Positions 12,301-23,637 of a stretch of DNA of 64,000 nucleotides are shown piece by piece. The DNA comes from Lycium barbarum (taxonomy: Eukaryota > Streptophyta > Magnoliopsida > Solanales > Solanaceae), in assembly GCF_019175385.1 (NCBI RefSeq), contig NC_083348.1, positions 44,848,950 to 44,912,949 of the forward strand, written 5' to 3'. The translations under genes and the position numbers were made by a program. A model generated the notes under the pieces. The model was given only the letters and a program-made list of their open reading frames with translations. It made no database searches and was not told where the DNA came from. Position 1 is the stretch's first letter. The number at the start of each line of letters is the position of its first letter.

Positions 12301-13613
12301 GTATCGTGCACACGAACCAAATGATAGATATAACCCTTCTGGATCATCTTCTTAGCCTTGAGGTATGAAATAAACTTACCCCTCGGCGATGCAGTAGATT
12401 CGAACCACTCTATGACTGGTTCCCCTGGAAACTGAAAACGGACTACCTTTTTCTGGCAGTCGACATTTGCATAACAGGAAGACAACCAGTCCATACCCAT
12501 AATGACATCAAACTCAAGCATGTCTAACTCTATCAAATTAGCTTTAGTGCAACGATCATAAATAGTCACAGAACAATCCCTATAGATCTGTCTCGCTATA
12601 ACAAAATCCCCAACTGGCGTAGCTACCTCAAATGGCTCTATAGGCTCAGACACTATCCCAATCTTACTAGCAACGAGCGGGGAAATATATGATAAAGTAG
12701 AACCAGGGTCAATCAATGCATATACAGATCTGGAGAAAACCAGTAATGTACCTGTGACGACGTTTGGCGAAGCCTCCTGATCCTGGCGACTGGCCAAAGC
12801 ATATATGCGGTTCGAGGGACCGCTAGAACCTGAAACGCCACCGGGGCCTCGATCGCGTCCCGCCGGTGTCGGCGCACCTCGCCCTGCAGGGCGTGCAACA
12901 GATGGAGCAGATGATGAACCGGCGGCTGACCCTGTCCGCTGAGCCACACTACCAGAACCGCTAGCCAATGGGCAATCTCGCATAAAATGGCCCTGACCAC
13001 CGCACGAAAAACAAGCTCCAGTGGCTCGATAGCACTCCCCAGGATGAGACTTCCCGCAATGAGAACAATGGGGCCTGGGTGGTCTGGTCTGGCTGGGACC
13101 TCTGGATACCTGTGAACCTGCCGCTCTGGAGCTCTGACCGGCCCCAGACGGTCCCGCACTATCAAATCTCCGGCTGCCTGACTGCGTACTCCGGTCGGAC
13201 GGAGGTAGCTGTCTGCCTGACTGCTGCTGCTGAGGCTGTCCGCCTCGAGATTCTCCAGAATAACCTGCGGATCTAGCCCTCTTGGGCGGCCTCCTGTCCC
13301 GGTCTCTACCAGAATGGTCAAACCTGTGACGATCCTCCATACCCATCGCATAGGCCTGAAGTCGGGCAATGTCCATATCTGTCTGCAATGACACTGCCAT
13401 ACAACCATCGATCAAATACCGGTCCAATCCCATAACATATCTGTGCATCCGATCGGACATATCTGCTACCACGGCAGGTGCATACCGGGCCAAGGAATCG
13501 AACTCAAGATTATACTCGCGAACACTCCGACCCCTCTGCTGCAAATGTAAGAATCGGTCGGCCCGTGCCCGCCGCAACTCTGGGGGCAGAAAGTGGCGGG
13601 TGAAAGCAGTCAC
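9324..13613 (-). CDS. Element B gag(C-terminal)-pol polyprotein, open for 1429 codons
   Basis: One open frame covers most of the retrotransposon proteins. Approximate residues from the first Met at 13613: capsid end 1-70; Ser/Gly/Gln-rich linker 110-180; two cysteine knuckles 183-215 ([12 protein letters not shown], then [14 protein letters not shown]); aspartic protease near 302 with DPGS, where many proteases have DS/TG; reverse transcriptase with VFIDDI near 636; RNase H starting YCDASG near 779; integrase zinc-binding region 1010-1040; DDE core with MDF near 1068, TDRG near 1130 and DGQAERT near 1167; chromodomain-like tail near 1388-1410. All catalytic motifs I can check are present. The Met is not the true start: the same frame continues upstream as gag to 14183 but holds three stops, so the element is probably not self-sufficient now. 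Stop at 9324. Confidence 0.93.
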   Translation of the reverse strand: MTAFTRHFLPPELRRARADRFLHLQQRGRSVREYNLEFDSLARYAPAVVADMSDRMHRYVMGLDRYLIDGCMAVSLQTDMDIARLQAYAMGMEDRHRFDHSGRDRDRRPPKRARSAGYSGESRGGQPQQQQSGRQLPPSDRSTQSGSRRFDSAGPSGAGQSSRAAGSQVSRGPSQTRPPRPHCSHCGKSHPGECYRATGACFSCGGQGHFMRDCPLASGSGSVAQRTGSAAGSSSAPSVARPAGRGAPTPAGRDRGPGGVSGSSGPSNRIYALASRQDQEASPNVVTGTLLVFSRSVYALIDPGSTLSYISPLVASKIGIVSEPIEPFEVATPVGDFVIARQIYRDCSVTIYDRCTKANLIELDMLEFDVIMGMDWLSSCYANVDCQKKVVRFQFPGEPVIEWFESTASPRGKFISYLKAKKMIQKGYIYHLVRVHDTAAEIPTLQSVSAVSEFPDVFPDELPGLPPEREIDFTIELMPDTQPISIPPYRMAPAELKELKDQLKDLLDKGFIRPSTSPWGAPVLFVRKKDGSLRMCIDYRQLNKVTIKNKYPLPRIDDLFDQLQGAKHFSKIDLCSGYHQVRVRESDIPKTAFRTRYGHYEFRVMSFGLTNAPAVFMDLMNRVFQPFLDMFVIVFIDDILISSRSVEEHSDHLRTVLGILRQQKLYAKFSKCEFWLTSVAFLGHIVGADGIRVDTQKIEAVQNWPRPTTPTEVRSFLGLAGYYRRFVEDFSSIAAPLTRLTQKAAKFQWIDACERSFQMLKERLVTAPVLALPEGSDGYVIYCDASGIGIGCVLMQHGRVIAYAFRQLRPHEKNYPTHDLELAAVIHALKIWQHYLYGVHVDIYTDHKSLQYIFKQKELNLRQRRWLELLKDYDVDILYHPGKANVVADALSRKSMGSLADVPSGKKDLVRDIHQLASLGVRLADSGDSVISVRAVAESSIIEEVKQRKFEDPILVQYRDVALNKAKTQFEISLEGVLLYDGRFCVPDVAGLRRQIMGEAHNARYSVHPGSTKMYRDLRCLYWWDGMKKDIAEFVSQCPNCQQVKIEHQKPSGLLQEMEIPAWKCEMINMDFVVGLPRTPRRYDAIWVIVDRLTKSAHFLQVRTTYSAEDYARLYIREIVRLHGVPISIITDRGVQFMANFGRSFQEGLGTQVSLSTTFHPQSDGQAERTIQTLEDMLRACVIDFRGSWDDHLPLIEFAYNNSYHSSIQMAPYEALYGRKCRSPIGWFDVGETKLIGPDVIQEAVDKVKLIRERLLAAQSRQKAYADRRRRPLEFQIGDWVFLKVPPMKGVMRFGKKGKLSPRYIGLYQIVRRIGAVAYELDLPSDLEAVHPVFHVSMLRKCIGDPSRIFPVDDLQVTEQLSYDEQPVTILDRQVRRLRTKEVPSVKVLWRNNNQEEMTWEAEDEMKRKYPHLFPTSTGNLNLSVCYVG

Positions 13614-14183
13614 AAACTGGTCCCACGTAGCTGGGGGAGCACCATCACCCCTGGATAAATCCCAAGTCTCATACCAGTGAGTGGCAACATCTCGAAGTCT
13701 GTGCTAAGCCAGCTCGACCGACTCGGTCTCTGAAGCCCTGACCAAGTCCAGTGAGCGCCGCATTCCCCGAATAAAGTCATGGGGGTCCTCGTCGGGCTTA
13801 GACCCGAAAAACTCTGGAGGGCCACATAATAAAAACTCCCGAACTCTCAGGCTGTCCCACCTGTCATCGTCATCATCGTCCCTCCGCCCGCGTCTGCGAG
13901 CCTATCCTGCCACCAGTGTAGTCAACAACTATACAGCCTCCCTCAGGGTCCTATCCTCCGCCCCTGGCTGAGGAGCTGGAGTCTCAGGAGCGGGTACACG
14001 GACCTCTGGAGCTGGTGAAGGTCCTGCTCCAGGCTGTACTAGTGGGGGTGTAGCAGACCCCTCAGAATGAGGCACAACCTCAGGCAAATCATAAACACGA
14101 GCCCGGGTAAATCGCTGTGCCTGACTAGTCTCTCCCATCCTCGCTTTGCCCTTCTGGGCCGCCGTTGCCTTCTTCGGAGGCAT
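13614..14183 (-). pseudogene. Element B gag N-terminus, broken by three TAG codons
   Basis: The natural start is probably the Met at 14183 (MPPKKATAAQKGK), which aligns with the gag starts of C, D and K. The basic N-terminus is followed by a Pro-rich stretch and the capsid region (FFGSKPDEDPHDFIRG). The frame matches the pol frame but is cut by TAG at 13929-13931, 13902-13904 and 13704-13706. The first two fit CAG-to-TAG; the third fits TCG-to-TAG. The stop at 13902 is at the same aligned codon as stops in D and K. Product: structural capsid/nucleocapsid precursor. Confidence 0.9.
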
Positions 14184-14370
14184 CACTACAAACACAAGAA
14201 CGGGTCAGATCAGAATCATCCTAATAGCGCAGCTCTATCGCACGATCTAAGATTCCAAAGAAAGTAACATCCTAAATGCCCTGTAGCTTCCTGTTTATAG
14301 ATGTGGTGCACAACACATCGATAAACAAGACTCTACGAGACACGACCTGTAGACATTCCGAGGACAAATC

Positions 14371-14382
14371 GCTTTGATACCA
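14371..14382 (-). promoter_or_regulatory. Primer binding site of B
   Basis: On the minus strand TGGTATCAAAGC follows the 5' LTR after a short aaaag spacer. This matches the 3' end of plant initiator tRNA-Met apart from one change (AAAGC for AGAGC), and is where minus-strand synthesis would start. Confidence 0.9.
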
Positions 14383-14386
14383 CTTT

Positions 14387-17306
14387 TGTCACGACCCGGC
14401 CTCGTGGGCCGCGACTGGCACCCTACCTGGGTACCCAGACCAAATCGCACATTCATTTACCGAATCCAAACTTATTTCAAAATTTCATAAAAGTCATATC
14501 AAACATAATTTATATCAAAATATGTCTTAAGCGGTCGCACATATCAAAATATCATATCGAATCCGAAAGGAGCGGCGGAATAGACATCGCCGGTCACAAG
14601 TGCAAATATAAGCATAAGGGCCATTTAGGGACATCATAACAAACGGACCGCTTTAAGACCAAATATCAAAGTCAAACAAACACATATAGGACCCTCGCCC
14701 CACAAACATGACTACAGGCCTCTACGAATCCAAAACAAAGACGTATGGCGAGACAGGGCCCCGCCGTACCCGAATAGTCAAATGTACAAAATATACATAG
14801 CAAAAGATGTCTGTACCAGAAGTGGACTCCGGATCAAGGAGGAGTACTCCGAAATAGCAGAAAAGTGAAGCCTACAGTGGAGGATCACCAATGTCTGTAC
14901 CTGCGGGCATAAAACGCAGCCCCCGAAGAAAGGGGGTCAGTACGAAATATGTACTGAGTATGTAAAGCACGGAGTACAGAAATATGAGCCAAAACTGAAA
15001 GCAAACCGGATATCAAAGGGAAGTACCAATCAGTATGTCAAAATCCGTATCAAATCATATACATATACATAATGCAAACGAAATCATGCAAACGCTCAAG
15101 AACGTGGTCGCCACTCCGACGCTGGCGCCACACACAGCATAACACCAGAAGGTTTCAAATCTCCGTACATCCCCGAACACATACATATGGGAGCGTATCG
15201 CATCACCAGCCATATCACAGCATAACTCCAAACGGAACCCAGCCCTATGGCGAGGCCTCGGGAACCGTAACACAGCATACGGCCGAATTATCATATGGCG
15301 CACGAATCATAACCGGCCCGGGAACCGGCGAACGAAGTCATAGTAAGGCACGAGCGGAGTCGTGAGCAAACAAATGCAAATCATATTTCAAAATATCCCT
15401 TCAAAACATAATGATTTCCTAAGTCATTTCATAAACCAAAATAGTCGAATCGTTAGTTGATACGAAAGTTTGTTTCACAAAATGTTTCCAAAGTGGTACG
15501 TATGGCTCAAAATGTGGCTTAACATATCATAATAATCCAAACATATCTCATAGGGGGAAGTTTCAAAGTCGAAGATCTCATATCGAAGTTCATCCAAAAA
15601 GAGAGCCCGATAGGACAAATAGGGCTTCTCGGGGTTAGCGGGCCCACCTCGAGTCAAATTGAGGTGGCGAACATAATTTATGAACATTTAGAGGCTAAAG
15701 ATCATACATAATGATTTCAAAGTGACCCGATCACATTTCCATAGATTTCGGATATTTAGTTGCATTCTAGCCAAAATAGAGCCTTTTGGCTTCAATTGAA
15801 TTGAATGAATAGTAGCCGTTTTATAGATCGGGTTTCGAGGAGCAAAATTGCTCCGAAGGCTCCAATATTCACCTAACATACTAAGACATGCCAAACGAAG
15901 AAGTGGGAAGCTGTACATACCTTATAGACGTCTTATGCTTTCCCTAAAATCAAATCCCGTTTCGGCCGGAATCTGCAAATGGTCAAAGTTACCAATTAGA
16001 GATTCTTAGGCTTAAAATTTCCATTAACTTGATTTTTGTCTACCGAAATTTCGGCAGCATTTCCCTTATATATCTAACACCCCCGAGACATAGCTCTGCC
16101 CAAAATACACCAACAATAACAACCCAAACATCATCAAACAACATAAACCACAATCAAATCATTCTAGCTTCAAAGTTCTACCTTACTACACAAGTTGGCA
16201 ACTTTCATTCAAACTTCACAATTCCAAACTTATGTCCACATTATTATATTCATTCACCCATTCAAGGCTATTCAAACACGTCCCAATTATACTCCAAACA
16301 ATATACAAAATTTCCCGAAGTTCATTACTTTCCATATTTCATCCAAAGCATCAAAATTACGACAAACGTTCTAACTTTCATCGTTTCATTCCGAATTCGT
16401 TAACATCAATCATAAGTCACATTTAAAGTCTTTAGTATCATAGATATACACAAATATACCAAAGGTATATACTTTCCCGTCATGTTCCGAAATCCTTTTC
16501 CAACGCCAATTCAATTCATTAAACATTCATTTACGTTATAAAGGTCACAACGACGCATTGAACAAACTAAACAAGATCAAATTCACACTTCTTTCTCCTT
16601 CTTAGGGCTCACCGCCACTATGCAAAACACACACACACACACGGCTTCATTCACACATCAAAGTTACGGGATTCTCGTCTATTATTAATCCTTAACATAT
16701 TCATACCAATTCCATAACATTAAAGTAACAAAATTCTTACCTTTTCTTGAAAATCCGACTTGTCGCAAACGTGATTCTTCCTCCAAATAAATTGTATCAC
16801 GTTGAAGAGTGTCTTGCGCTTGCTATAACTACAACAAGGACACGATTTTTAGGATTAAAACAAGGCTAGAATTTTTTTTCTTTCTCCCCCTTAAAGGGTT
16901 CGGCCGAGAGCTTCAAATGGGTGTTCTTCAAATTTGTTTGTGTGTTTTGTTTGGTTTCTTGATAATTCCAAAGAGAATGTGGATATATATTGATTAAGGG
17001 TCATGTGATAATCACATGACCACTTAAAATGGTTCTTGGGCCATGCCATGGCCGGCTACCCTATTGGACTTGGGCCTCAATTTTTGTGTTCTAATTTCTT
17101 GGCCCAATGCATTAAAAGTCCCGTTTTGCAATTTCCGAAACTAATTTCCGAAATTCCAAATTTACCCTCGGCCTTCCCCGATGTCTTAACATTAATGGTT
17201 TCATAACCAACATAGTCATGTCAACTAGAATCAAAATATTTCCTTATAACATACAAGTCTTACTTATTTCTCGATTTCCCATTATACGAAAACACGGGAC
17301 ATAACA
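14387..17306 (-). repeat. Element B 5' LTR (2920 bp)
   Basis: Nearly identical to 6292-9209. On the minus strand: palindrome 16999-17021, donor-like motif near 16740, acceptor-like TTTGCAG just above 15972, predicted mini-exon 15921-15972, donor-like AAG|GTATGTAC below it, double stem-loop 14902-14968. It ends beside the primer binding site. Confidence 0.95.
15921..15972 (-). other. Predicted 52-nt mini-exon in B 5' LTR
   Basis: On the minus strand TTTGCAG precedes position 15972 and GTATGTAC follows 15921, giving acceptor- and donor-like borders 52 nt apart. Similar spacing occurs at 47902-47953 (H, 52), 39256-39306 (I, 51), 22458-22508 (D, 51), 17898-17944 (C, 47) and 25121-25186 (E, 66). 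There is no direct evidence of splicing. Confidence 0.45.
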
Positions 17307-17335
17307 GCTATAGTGACCTGACCCGAATTTGACCC

Positions 17336-17345
17336 CTATATAAAG
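17336..17345 (+). promoter_or_regulatory. TATA box of C 5' LTR
   Basis: CTATATAAAGGG lies about 25 bp downstream of the insertion point of B. The intact 3' LTR copy is at 54284-54292. Confidence 0.75.
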
Positions 17346-18584
17346 GGTAAAAACCCTTTTTTTTCACCAGATTCTACTCAGATTTTTCCAGAAAAACCCA
17401 GAAAACATATGAGGGAGGTGAGCCTATCATAACATTGAGTGATTTTTAAGTGACAGAGTATTAGTTTAGGTTCGGATAGCGCGTGGTCGTGATTCTAGTA
17501 TTGTTGTGTGGTGGATTCTAGCGTGGATTCAAAGCGGATATTGGAGATATTGCTATTTCAACGAGAATAAGGTATGAATCTCCTTCTAATTACGTTAATA
17601 GCGGTTTATTCGCTAAGATAGAATGGTTAAATAATTGTATAGTAAGTTGGTTAGTTATGGAAGTTGGAAAACAGCGTGTGGGCTGTTTTATGGAATACTT
17701 TGGTGTTGGAAATGATGTTATTGATGTTGGTATTTTTGTTGTTATTGGTTGGTTGTTGAATTCAGAATTCGGGCTAGGCATATAAACAGGTGAGATGCTG
17801 CCCGATTTTCGGCAGAATATAAAATAGTTTGATTTGAAAACTTGGAACAAGTGTGTGATAAACAGTCTAATGTTAGTGTAAATATTCTCGAATGTAGATT
17901 TACGAGCTTGGACGGATAAGCGTAACTAGTAGGAGGTCGAATAGGTAAGTTAAGGCTCGTCTCTTTCTTTCAAAGGCATAATTCCTATGTTTGATTCCAT
18001 AAATGTTTCCATAACCTCCTTGTTTCTAAACGTTAGAAGTTCATGATTCAAGGCATGACTCCTTTCCTTATAATCCATAAATGTTTTCCTAAATGTCCGT
18101 ATTTTCCAAAACAGAGATTTATGATTCTAGAAGCTCTTATGACAACAACGATGGACATGTGTTTTTTACAATGATAATGGTGATGTCAAAGATGATCACA
18201 TATCTATGATGATTATGATAATGATGATTTTATGTTTAAAAGAATGATGATTTTATGTTTAAAAGTCTCAAGTTATGAGATCAATGATAATATGAGAATG
18301 TTGAGCTATTTCTTGATTTTCTTAATTTTATTCATTGATGATGACTCTATTTCTAAAAGCTCCAAAGTGTATGAATTGATGCTTTATGATACTTATGATC
18401 TTACTCTATGTTTTCCCTTGATCTTATTCTTCATTGATAGTCTCGCCTTATAATGCTAGTCCCTTCAAGGTGAGACACGACCATCATGATTATTCTATAA
18501 TACAATCGGAGGTTACCGACCTTACGTCACTCCGATGGAGTTATAGCTTTTGATTGGGCTCTTATACATGCTTATATTGTGATG

Positions 18585-18775
18585 ATTACACCGTGCCTAT
18601 ACGGCCGGGCAGCACCACTACAGAGGGCGTAGTGGGCAGCTTATGAATAATTACACCGTGCCTATACGGCCAGGCAGCACCACTATGTTGGGTGTAGTGG
18701 GCGGCTTATGGATGATGATAATAACACCGTGTCTATATGACACGGGCAGCACAACTAGTGGGCGGCGCGAGATAA
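18585..18775 (+). repeat. Three-unit minisatellite in C 5' LTR
   Basis: Units of about 60-70 bp begin ACACCGTGCCTATACGGCC and continue gggcagcaccactac..gtagtgggcggc. Each has a hairpin CCACTAC/GTAGTGG. Units two and three have diverged. The homologous array is at 55497-55690, and a related one on the minus strand at 57355-57545. Confidence 0.85.
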
Positions 18776-18950
18776 TTACCCCGGACACGGGCTAATGATG
18801 TTATTTGATTCAGACAGTTATGTATGAATGTGTAATATGTTAAAAGGTAAAGATGAGCATGCATGATTCCGCCTTAAGAGGCAAGTAGTTACAGTTGTAC
18901 TCTCTTCTTATGTCTTTTATACTTCCTTATATGTTATCATACATGCCTTA

Positions 18951-19017
18951 CATACTCAGTACTCTGTTCGTACTGACGTCCTTTCTTTTATAGACGCTGC
19001 ATTCATGCCCGCAGGTA
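18951..19017 (+). promoter_or_regulatory. Conserved LTR double stem-loop, C 5' LTR copy
   Basis: Stem 1 is AGTAC/GTACT with loop tctgttc. Stem 2 is CGTC/GACG across a T-rich loop. It is followed by GCCCGCAG|GTAAGC, a strong donor-like match. Confidence 0.75.
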
Positions 19018-19422
19018 AGCAAGTTGACGCATCTGACCCTTAAGAGCTCCATCAGCGGCATCTTAAGAGCGCTCCAATTGTCCCAGAGCTACAGCTTATT
19101 AGTACTACTCTTGTGTATATATTTGGGCATGGTGAAATCCTGCCCCGTCCTCGTGGATTTATGTATCTTATTTAGAGGCTCGTAGGCAGACGTATGTGGA
19201 TAGATGTTTCAAAACATTTTTCGTCCTTGTTGTTGTATAATATTTTGGTAAAGCTTATTGACATATGCTTACGGGTATAGCTATTGATGACTATATTAAG
19301 TGAGATGTGCATGAATTGTCCATATGGCCCGCTTAGTAGTGAAAGTGGAATGTTAGACTAGAGGTGTTCCGTAAGCTAGTACCGGGTACCCGTTACGGCC
19401 TTTGGTGGGGTCGCGATAAAAG

Positions 19423-19436
19423 TGGTATAAGAGCAG
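19423..19436 (+). promoter_or_regulatory. Primer binding site of C
   Basis: TGGTATAAGAGCAG starts four bases after the 5' LTR. It matches the initiator tRNA-Met 3' end with one decayed position (TGGTATCAGAGC expected). Confidence 0.9.
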
Positions 19437-19621
19437 TTCGTCTTAGGATATGTCTACGAGCCGTGTCCAGTAGCATCCTATTTATGGATAAGTGTGTGAA
19501 GCGCGCCACACTTATAAATAGGTGGCTGCGGGGCATTTAGGAATAGCAGACCTTCTTTCTTATCTTATATCGTGCGATAGAGCCATGTTATTAGGTTCTC
19601 CCCCTTTCCTAATTGTGTGTT

Positions 19622-20955
19622 ATGATTTCGGCGACGCCTATGAAGAGGAAAGCTATAGTGGCCCAGAAGGGCAAGACAGTGGCCGCAAGAAGAATGGAAC
19701 GAGAGCCACCGGCGGAGGTAGAAGAGGGTGAGTCTCATAAAGAGGTTCCGTCCCGGACCTCTCATACTCCACCCGTGTCAGCGGAGCAGGAAAGAGCTTC
19801 AGCTCCAGCCCCAGCACCTCCAGTTCCACCGCCAGGAGCTCCAGGCCAGCAGATAATAGAAATTATTCAGTTGTTGACCCAGTTGGTTGCCGCGCAGGCT
19901 CAGCGGCAGGGTGTGGTCCAAGGTGATAGGGCGGTGAGTGCAAGAGCCCGTGATTTTATCAGTCTGAATCCTCCAGAATTCTATGGGTCGAAACCAGATG
20001 AAGACCCACAAGGCTTCATAGACGAGATACTGAGGACACTGCGAATAATACATGCTTCAGATACTGGGTCAGTAGAATTGGCTTCGTATAGATTGCAGGA
20101 TATAGCCGTCCAGTGGTATAATGCTTGGATATCTTCGCGAGGAGCAAATGCACCTCCCTCAGTTTGGCAAGAATTCACAGATGCTTTTCTGCGACATTAT
20201 TTACCACCGGAGGTTCGACGGGCCCGAGCTGATAAGTTCTTGAATCTCAAGCAAGGGAATATGAGTGCTCGGGAGTACATTCTCCGCTTTAATTCTTTGG
20301 CCTGGTATGCCCCAGCCATGGTCACCGACATGGGAGATCGTGTGCATCGATTCGTGAGTGGGTTGGGGCCACATTTAGTTAAGGATTGCTTGACAGCCTC
20401 ACTCCAGGATGGGATGGATATCGCTCATATTCAGGCCCTGCCCAGAACCTGGAGGAGCAGCAGCAGCCACAGAGAGGTGAACGTGATTCTGATAGAGGGC
20501 GCAGTAAAAGGGCCAGATCTTTTGGTGCTGGCAGTGAGTACAGAGGAGGGCAGAGCCAGCAATATTCTAGGTATTCAGGCCAATCAGTGGCCAGCGCACC
20601 TCCTCGATTTGTGGGCAAAGTATTTGACCGTCCTATTTATTCAAGACAGGGCCAGAGCTCGAGAGTTTCGGGTTCTCCGTTTGGAGGAGCTCCCAGTCAG
20701 AGGAGACCACCGATTTCGCGATGCAGCCAGTGCGGAAGATTACATTCGGGTCCGTGTCGCCAAGGCTCAGATGCTTGTTATACTTGCGGACAAATTGGGC
20801 ACATGATGCGTGAATGTCCATCAGTGATTGGTAGCGGTAGGAGCTAGCCCGCAGGATCGGTGGCGAGTTCTTTTCATCTGTGCACCCTTTAGGGCAAAGC
20901 TCACAAACACTAGCGGGTCGTGGTAGAGGCAGAGGAGAAGTATCCAGTTCAAGCG
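19622..20955 (+). pseudogene. Element C gag, frameshifted and interrupted by D
   Basis: Start MISATPMKRKAIVAQKGK aligns with K (MISVMSPKRK); an in-frame Met also lies at 19613. A Pro-rich region and the capsid core (FYGSKPDEDPQGFIDE near 19977, ARADKFLNLKQGNMSAREY near 20230) are readable. A 1-base deletion near 20438 shifts the frame (HIQA-LPRTW instead of the AQNLEEQQ of K). The rest reads in the next frame through CYTCGQIGHMMREC near 20780 to a stop at 20845. D is inserted at 20956; the protease half continues at 50145. The codon that is TAG in B, D and K is still CAG here. Confidence 0.92.
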
Positions 20956-23637
20956 TGTCACGACCCAACCCCGTGGGCCGCGACTGGTGCCCTATTTGGA
21001 CACCCAAACTCATTCGCTTACCAAATCAAACATATCAAAGACTTATTCAAATTTAACATACGTTCTTTATACGGATACTGAGAACAGACGTCATCTTAAG
21101 CGGTCACCTGTAACAAAAATATCGTACCAAAAGCCGGCAGGCTGGCGGAATACACATCGCCCAAATATACATACATATACGAACATATGGGCCGTTTTGG
21201 CCATAATAGCAAATGGGACCGCTTAAGGCACAAATCACAATCGTAATCGAACAAACAGGACCCATGACCCACTATATGTCTACAGGCCTCTACAAACCAT
21301 AACAGAAACATATGACGGGACAGGGCCCCGCCGTACCCCAAATAGTCACATATACAGAAACATGTATAACAAAAGATATGTACCAAAAATATGAGCTCCG
21401 GATCAAAAGGAGTACTCCAAATAGCAGAATAAGTGTCCTACACTGGCAGGTCACCAGAACGAACGTCTGTACCTGCGAGCATGAAACGCAGCCCCCGAAG
21501 AAAAGGGGGTCAGTACGAAATATGTACTGAGTATGTAAAGCATGAAATACAGTAATCCGAATCATAACTGGAGTGGGAAGTACAGAAAATGGGTACAGAA
21601 TTAGTATATCAAAACCTGTGCTGAAAATATAAATAATGCAAATAAAATCATGCATAGGGCTCAGGAACGTGGTTGCCACTCCGACGCTGGCGCCACAACA
21701 CATCGTACTCCAGAAGGTTTCAAATCTCCGTACAATCCCCGAACATATCATATCATCAAACATATCAAATCATCAGAACACATCATACGCCATATCACAT
21801 CATAACGCCGTATATAAGCGGAACCCGGCCCTATGGGGAGGTCTCGGGAACCGTAACACATCATAATGCCGAATATAACATAGTGCGCACGATCACAAAA
21901 CCGGCCCGGGATCCGGCGAACGATGTAATAGTAGTATGCACGAGCGAAGTAGTGAGGAAACCATATGCATATAAATAAATAAATTTCAAAACTCGATGGA
22001 CAAATATATTTACGACATCCGAAGGCTCAGAAATCAGTTTCGGGTCAATCGGAATTAGTATACGAAAGTTACGAGCTTTTGAAGTACAGAACGTTCTATA
22101 AGTGTTTCGGAAGCTATTTTTGAAAATTCAAGTAACATTCATGTTAGGGAACTTTCAGCTATCGCTATGGAGCAAATCAAATGGAGCCTTCAGAATCATA
22201 TGTACATATCAAAATATATATATATCCCAGACTTTAGCCATATCAAATATTTTTCGAACAACATTCGGAAACATAACAACTAGAATCTTTGAACATCATA
22301 AACGTGTATCAAACCATATGGAATTGCTTATGGAGGTCAAAGACATCGGCCATCCTAGTGGCTTTAAGAATAGAATTCTCTTTAGAAGCATACATATATG
22401 CCATTTGTTCATCTCATAAAGGTCAAGCCAAAGGAAGGAAAGGTAGGCTTTACATACCTCGATCGCTCGCTAACCAAATCCCGACTCAAGTCTCGGTCTC
22501 CCCAATATCTACAATAATGTTATCAATTACCAAACATTAGCCACAAGTACTTAGAAATTCAATTTTAACTAGTACGTGTCTACAGAAATTTCGGCAGCAC
22601 CTCCCTGTAAATTCAACATCCCCGAGAATTTAACTCGGCCAAATTCATCAACAACCATACTAACAATACCAACAACCATACTAATAACATCAAGAATCAA
22701 TTTAAAGCGCATTCTAACATTAGTAACTTTCTTCTCTACGTAGCTTATCACATTCAATTTAACTACGTATCTTCAAGCCAATACCAACGCTCGCATATTC
22801 ATTACTAATCCAAGATCATTCAAACACAATTCAAGAACACTTTAAACAATTTGTACAATATTCAAACAATCCCAATAACACCATATTCCACCTGAACCTT
22901 CTACATTTGCAACGAAACTACGACGACGCATTTTGTTCTTTCAATTTCATCAACAACAACCACAATTCACACTTTAGCAACTCCACCTCCATAATTACAT
23001 AAAAACTATATTAAAAACACATAATTTCCTACAACAACCCACAACAAATTTCAATGCCGATTTGAATCATTAAACCTTCATTTACATCATAAAGGCCATA
23101 ACGACACACTTAACATGCTAAATAAAATTAATTCATCCTTCCTCCACCAATTGACACCACACGGCCACAACACACACACACACACATACACGGCCACACC
23201 CACCACATAACATTCCCATAGTTTTCATTCAATTCTACTCACTATAATATATATAAATCTTCCATAACATGTAAAAGAATAGAAATCTTACCTTTTCTTC
23301 AATTTTTCCACTTGAGTCGAATTTTTACACTTGTCACCAAAGTAATTTTCTTGCTTCAAAAATTATACCACGTTGAAGAGGGTCTTGAACTTAGTAAGAA
23401 TTCAAGAAAATTATAATTTTTGGATCAAAGATTGGAAGCTTCAATTTTATTTTTTTCCTCTCCTCTTGGCCGAATACCCCTTAGTTCTTGCTGTCAATTT
23501 TTTTTTTTGTCTTGAATGTTCTAGATGTGATGACTAAGTAGTGGCCCTTTTTTATTTATTTGATCAATTAAATTAGCACATGGGCTTGGGCCCTTTTCTT
23601 TCCCATGGCCAGCCACCCCATGGATTTGAGCCTCTCC
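20956..23637 (-). repeat. Element D 3' LTR, truncated by E
   Basis: It matches the pieced 5' LTR at roughly 98% by eye and uninterruptedly spans the points where G and H sit in the other copy, which confirms those insertions. About 226 bp at its 5' end (minus strand) are missing, lost in the deletion at 33798. It contains the double stem-loop (21473-21542) and predicted mini-exon (22458-22508). Confidence 0.93.

Larger units (their letters stand above)
6292..17306 (-). mobile_element. Element B: near-complete young Tekay-like retrotransposon
   Basis: An 11,015-bp element bounded by gctat duplications (6287-6291, 17307-17311) inside the 5' LTR of C. On the minus strand: 5' LTR (14387-17306), primer site (14371-14382), gag start (14183), pol frame to 9324, polypurine tract (9210-9224), 3' LTR (6292-9209). 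By eye the LTRs differ at roughly 40 of 2,918 positions, so insertion is recent. It landed in the repeated CTACAGTA block about 25-50 bp upstream of the TATA box of C and probably disconnected that promoter. Confidence 0.97.
17312..19418 (+). repeat. Element C 5' LTR, second part
   Basis: The continuation of the 5' LTR after B. It holds the TATA box (17336), donor-like ATAAG|GTATG (near 17570), predicted mini-exon (17898-17944), a hairpin GTCTCGCCTT..AAGGTGAGAC (18447-18475), a three-unit minisatellite (18585-18775) and the double stem-loop (18951-19017). The terminal CA has decayed to TA (gtcgcgata versus gtcgtgaca in the 3' LTR), so this end would no longer be a normal integrase substrate. 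Confidence 0.93.

Noticed and set aside
12713..13408. 231-codon minus-strand frame
   Set aside because: Shadow frame overlapping the real gag-pol frame of B; it has no recognisable domain and composition follows the Ser/Gly-rich linker in another phase.
14371..14382. tRNA-Met gene
   Set aside because: Only about 12-18 bases match the 3' end of initiator tRNA; it is the primer binding site beside a 5' LTR.
5895..19418. Two independent LTR fragments at 5895-6291 and 17312-19418
   Set aside because: They join seamlessly when B and one gctat copy are removed and match the single 3' LTR at 53823-56297, so they are one LTR.
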